Positions 61,634-64,000 of a stretch of 64,000 nucleotides of DNA are shown here, in pieces (position 1 is the first letter of the stretch; each line of letters opens with the position of its first letter). Location of the stretch: NCBI RefSeq assembly GCF_030269445.1, contig NZ_BSTJ01000001.1, positions 1,513,898 through 1,577,897 on the forward strand, given 5' to 3'. The position numbers and the translations under genes were made by a program. The stretch comes from Actinoallomurus iriomotensis (GTDB lineage Bacteria; Actinomycetota; Actinomycetes; Streptosporangiales; Streptosporangiaceae). Below the pieces are notes generated by a model. That model worked only from the letters and a program-made list of their open reading frames with translations. It did no database searches and was not told the origin of the DNA.

Positions 61634-62530
61634 TCACAGCCCCTGGATCGAACCGGTGGGGTCCGGCCCCGGCCACACGGGGACGTCCGCGGGGAGGTCC
61701 CGGCTGATCTTCATGGGAAACTCGGCCGGACGCTTCTCCAGGAACGCCGTGACCCCTTCGGCGGCGTCCGGTGCCGCGCCGAACGCGCGCATCAGCAGGG
61801 AGTCGGCGCGGTGGGCGTCCCAGGGCGAGGAGGCGCTGAGCCCGGACCACATCAGACGGCGCACGGCGGCGACCGCGACGGCCGACGTGTTGGCGGCGAT
61901 CTCTCCGGCCAGTTCGTACGCGGCGTCGAGCAGGTCTTCGGCGGGGTACAACCGGGAGACGAGACGGCCGCGCAGCGCCTCGTCGGCGTCGAAGACCCGG
62001 CCGGTCACCGACCACTCCATGGCCTGGGCGATGCCGACGAGCCGGGGCAGGAACCAGCTCGACGCCGCCTCGGTGACGATGCCCCGCCGGGCGAAGACGA
62101 AGCCGAACCGGGCGCCGTCCGCGGCGAGCCGGACGTCCATCGGCAGGGTCATCGTGACGCCGACACCGACGGCCGGCCCGTTGATCGCCGCGATGACCGG
62201 TTTGAGCGACCGCGCGATCCGCAGCGCGACCGTGCCGCCCCCGTCCCGCAGCACACCGTCCGCGAAAACCTCCCGCTCACCGGGAACGCTCTTGGCCGCC
62301 TCGTGGTCGAACGTACCCGCGCCGCGTTCGAGGTCGGCCCCGGCGCAGAACGCCCGCCCACGCCCGGTGACCACGACGGCCCGAACGTCGTCATCGGCGT
62401 CGGCCCGGTCGAACGCGTCGATCAGCTCACCCCGCATGACGTAGGTGAACGCGTTGAGGCGGTCCGGCCGGTCGAGGGTGATCGTGGCGACCCGGTCGGC
62501 GACGGAGTACTCGATCTCGGTGTACGACAC
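61634..62530 (-). CDS. Enoyl-CoA hydratase/isomerase family protein
   Basis: A 298-residue crotonase-fold protein. TLDRPDRLNAFTYVMRGELI, GRGRAFCAGADLERGAG and INGPAVGVGVTMTLPMDVRL form the CoA and oxyanion sites. A Glu in RGIVTEAASSWFLPRLVG is the usual catalytic acid. It is longer than the PaaG-like protein at 46128. GTG at 62530 has GGGAG six bases upstream. Confidence 0.92.
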   Translation of the reverse strand: MSYTEIEYSVADRVATITLDRPDRLNAFTYVMRGELIDAFDRADADDDVRAVVVTGRGRAFCAGADLERGAGTFDHEAAKSVPGEREVFADGVLRDGGGTVALRIARSLKPVIAAINGPAVGVGVTMTLPMDVRLAADGARFGFVFARRGIVTEAASSWFLPRLVGIAQAMEWSVTGRVFDADEALRGRLVSRLYPAEDLLDAAYELAGEIAANTSAVAVAAVRRLMWSGLSASSPWDAHRADSLLMRAFGAAPDAAEGVTAFLEKRPAEFPMKISRDLPADVPVWPGPDPTGSIQGL

Positions 62531-62994
62531 TGCTTCTCCCTGTTCGTGAGCATGATCGCGCCCACCGCGCACCGGCCGGCACCGGCGACGATAGCGAACC
62601 GGATTCTAGAAGCCGATCCCCAAGCGCGACATGGGCGGACACCCGGCCTTGGACACCGGCCGTCACGAAAGGCCGTTACCGCCCGAAGTCCGCCCGCCAC
62701 GTGTGCCGGCGAACCCGAAGGACCACCGCGCCGCCCTTCCCGCGCCCCTCAGGACCTGTCTCAAGGCCCCGTCCGTAGCGAGCGGCGTGGAGAACGCCCG
62801 CCGTGCTTTCGAGGCCGGCAGCTCCTGTCCCCAGGCATCGCGTCGCAAGGCGGAGGAGGGCGTCGGCCTCGTGTTGGCCGGCGCCCGACGACAACGCGGC
62901 GAGCCGTCGCCTGGGCGCCGCACAGCGGAGCTTTGAGGCACGCCCTGACCGATCAGCCACATCCGGCGATCCCGGAAAACCACCGATGGGCACG
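62531..62994. other. Intergenic stretch without clear gene
   Basis: No supported gene. A GAACC...ATTC motif lies at about 62596-62605 close to the enoyl-CoA hydratase promoter, similar to the acyl-CoA dehydrogenase operator. The rest is high G+C sequence with open frames that look like noise. Confidence 0.4.
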
Positions 62995-63400
62995 CGGGTG
63001 CGGAGCCCGCTCACGCGAGGCCTACCGGACGCACGCACAACGACCGGCAGACCACCGCCACTGGGCACTGATGCCGAGCCCTCCCTGGCACCGGACGCCT
63101 CCACAACGGCCGGCAGACCGCCGCCTCGATGACATCGAGGTCCGCGACCGCGGAGAGAAACTGGTCGGCCCCCTCCGCGGACTCGGCCTCGGTGAGTCAC
63201 CGCCAGTCGCCTTGGCGCACGTCGATTCCCGTTAAGGCCTGCTCACCAGGCACACCCGCGAGGACGGGCGGACCACTGCCTCGATGACGGCGAGGTCGGC
63301 GACCGCGGAGAGAAGGTGGTCGATCCCGTCCGCGGACTCGGGCTTGGTGTGGCAGCGCGAGTCGCCGTGGTGCACGTCGACAACGCCACTGCCTGCCGTA
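62995..63400 (-). pseudogene. Three serial decayed copies of a gene 3' end
   Basis: Minus-strand translation gives VDVHHGDSRCHTKPESADGI then DHLLSAVADLAVIEAVV at about 63260-63400. A second copy at about 63093-63240, offset 155 bases, reads SAEGADQFLSAVADLDVIEA but has an internal stop. A third, fainter copy of the last part lies at about 63015-63063. The motif resembles the C-terminus of a class-V aminotransferase or similar enzyme, but I am not sure. No intact gene is present. Confidence 0.5.
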
Positions 63401-63534
63401 CGCGGCGGCGGCCGCCGCACCGTCGCGTCGATGCACCGGGCTGCTCGCCGACGGGGACGCGCCGCGGCGAGAACCTCGGCATGCCGGTCCGGCGGTGGCC
63501 ACGCCGCCGCCACCGCCGCGCCGTCGCGGCCGCC

Positions 63535-63945
63535 CCTCGTGGTCACCCACCGTGGCCGCCCACCGTGGCCGCCCGACACGACCACCCGACGCGACCGCCC
63601 GCCATGGCCGCCCAGCGCGACCACCCGGCATCACCCCGGACGCGACCGCCCGGCATGACCGACCGGCGCGCCCCCCGGACGCGACCGCCCGGCGCGACCA
63701 CCCGGCATGACCGACCGACGCGACCGCCCGGCATTAACCGCGCGGCACGACCACCCGACGCGACCACCCGCCATAGCGGACCGGCATGCCCGGCGCGCCC
63801 CCGGCGCGACCACCCGCCGTAGCCGACCGCCGTGACCACCCCGCATGGCTGCACGGTGTGGCCACCGGCGTGACCGACCGGCATGGCCGACCGGCGTGAC
63901 CGACCGGCGTGACCGACCGGCGGGGCGGAGCGGCGGGGCGGAGCG
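63535..63945. repeat. 13-bp minisatellite, about 31 units
   Basis: A degenerate tandem array with consensus CGCGACCGCCCGG and frequent variants CATGACCGACCGG. The last six full units are nearly exact (four CGTGACCGACCGG-type, two CGGGGCGGAGCGG). The period of 13 is not a multiple of three, so no long protein repeat is kept. A few units are 12 or 14 bases. Confidence 0.9.
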
Positions 63946-64000
63946 GCGGGGGTGCTCGCTGTGGTCGTTCGGCGTGGCTGGTCGGGGGGTGAGCTGTCGC

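Noticed and set aside
63232-63634. A protein-coding gene across the minisatellite
   Set aside because: The 13-bp period shifts frame each unit, and the translated sequence is low-complexity Arg/Gly/Pro.
63535-63945. CRISPR array
   Set aside because: Units are contiguous 13-mers without spacers, and there are no cas genes.

Overview
The window is 64 kb of very high G+C DNA with GTG and TTG starts, dense back-to-back genes, and families typical of Actinobacteria (MoeZ, DUF3107, DUF3117, SigE/RseA/RseB/HtrA/TatB, AdnAB, FdxA/DapC). Gene content and codon use suggest a filamentous actinomycete, probably Streptosporangiales (Thermomonosporaceae-like). That placement is inference from gene repertoire. 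I see no rRNA, tRNA, CRISPR array, prophage or intact insertion sequence.

Layout. 0-12.8 kb: an AdnAB-type helicase-nuclease pair (left gene cut by the window edge), a VOC protein, an alkyltransferase-like DNA repair protein, a mycosin-like protease with a membrane partner, moeZ, a CsbD-like protein, an alpha/beta hydrolase and a DEAD-box helicase. 13-16 kb: a compact NHEJ locus, with ku divergent from separate LigD-type ligase and polymerase genes. 16-21.7 kb: a flavoprotein oxidoreductase, an acidic repeat protein, a TetR regulator, DUF3107, a GlsB-like protein and a second DEAD-box helicase. 21.7-33.4 kb: mixed metabolism and signalling, including GDPD, MpaB-type oxygenase, RecB-like nuclease, Ser/Thr kinase, O-methyltransferase, LysE exporter, PHP phosphoesterase, CoA-ester lyase and an ECF41/SigJ sigma factor. 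33.5-45 kb: the conserved envelope-stress block (MgtE-N/CBS, DUF1003, mrp, GH16, tatB, htrA, rseB, rseA, sigE, O-methyltransferase, pepA, DUF3117). 45-61.2 kb: PaaX and enoyl-CoA hydratase, DUF397 remnants, tag, two LOG proteins, dapE, an amidase with two GH25 lysozymes, dapD, an acyl-CoA dehydrogenase, dapC and fdxA. 61.2-64 kb: an orphan GNAT N-domain, an enoyl-CoA hydratase, then about 1.4 kb of gene-tail debris and a 13-bp minisatellite.

From memory of the Mycobacterium tuberculosis map, 0-21 kb parallels about Rv3198-Rv3211 and 33-61 kb parallels about Rv1177-Rv1232. Two conserved blocks are therefore joined here by a variable middle.

The most unusual observations are these. (1) A 92-codon ORF made of four in-frame 69-bp repeats lies between sigE and rseA. 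It shares ATGA stop/start overlaps with both, and every repeat carries its own Shine-Dalgarno and ATG. (2) Gene-tail relics recur: diverged, protein-coherent partial copies of a gene's 3' end lie just downstream of the intact gene (GDPD, RecB-like nuclease), and similar tail debris is found at 63 kb. (3) A 13-bp minisatellite of about 31 units lies near the right edge. (4) Several proteins have altered key residues: an MBL-fold protein without the HxHxD ligands, an alkyltransferase-like protein with PWWR, a disulfide reductase-like flavoprotein without its catalytic His, and a GH25 paralogue with a remodelled active-site rim.
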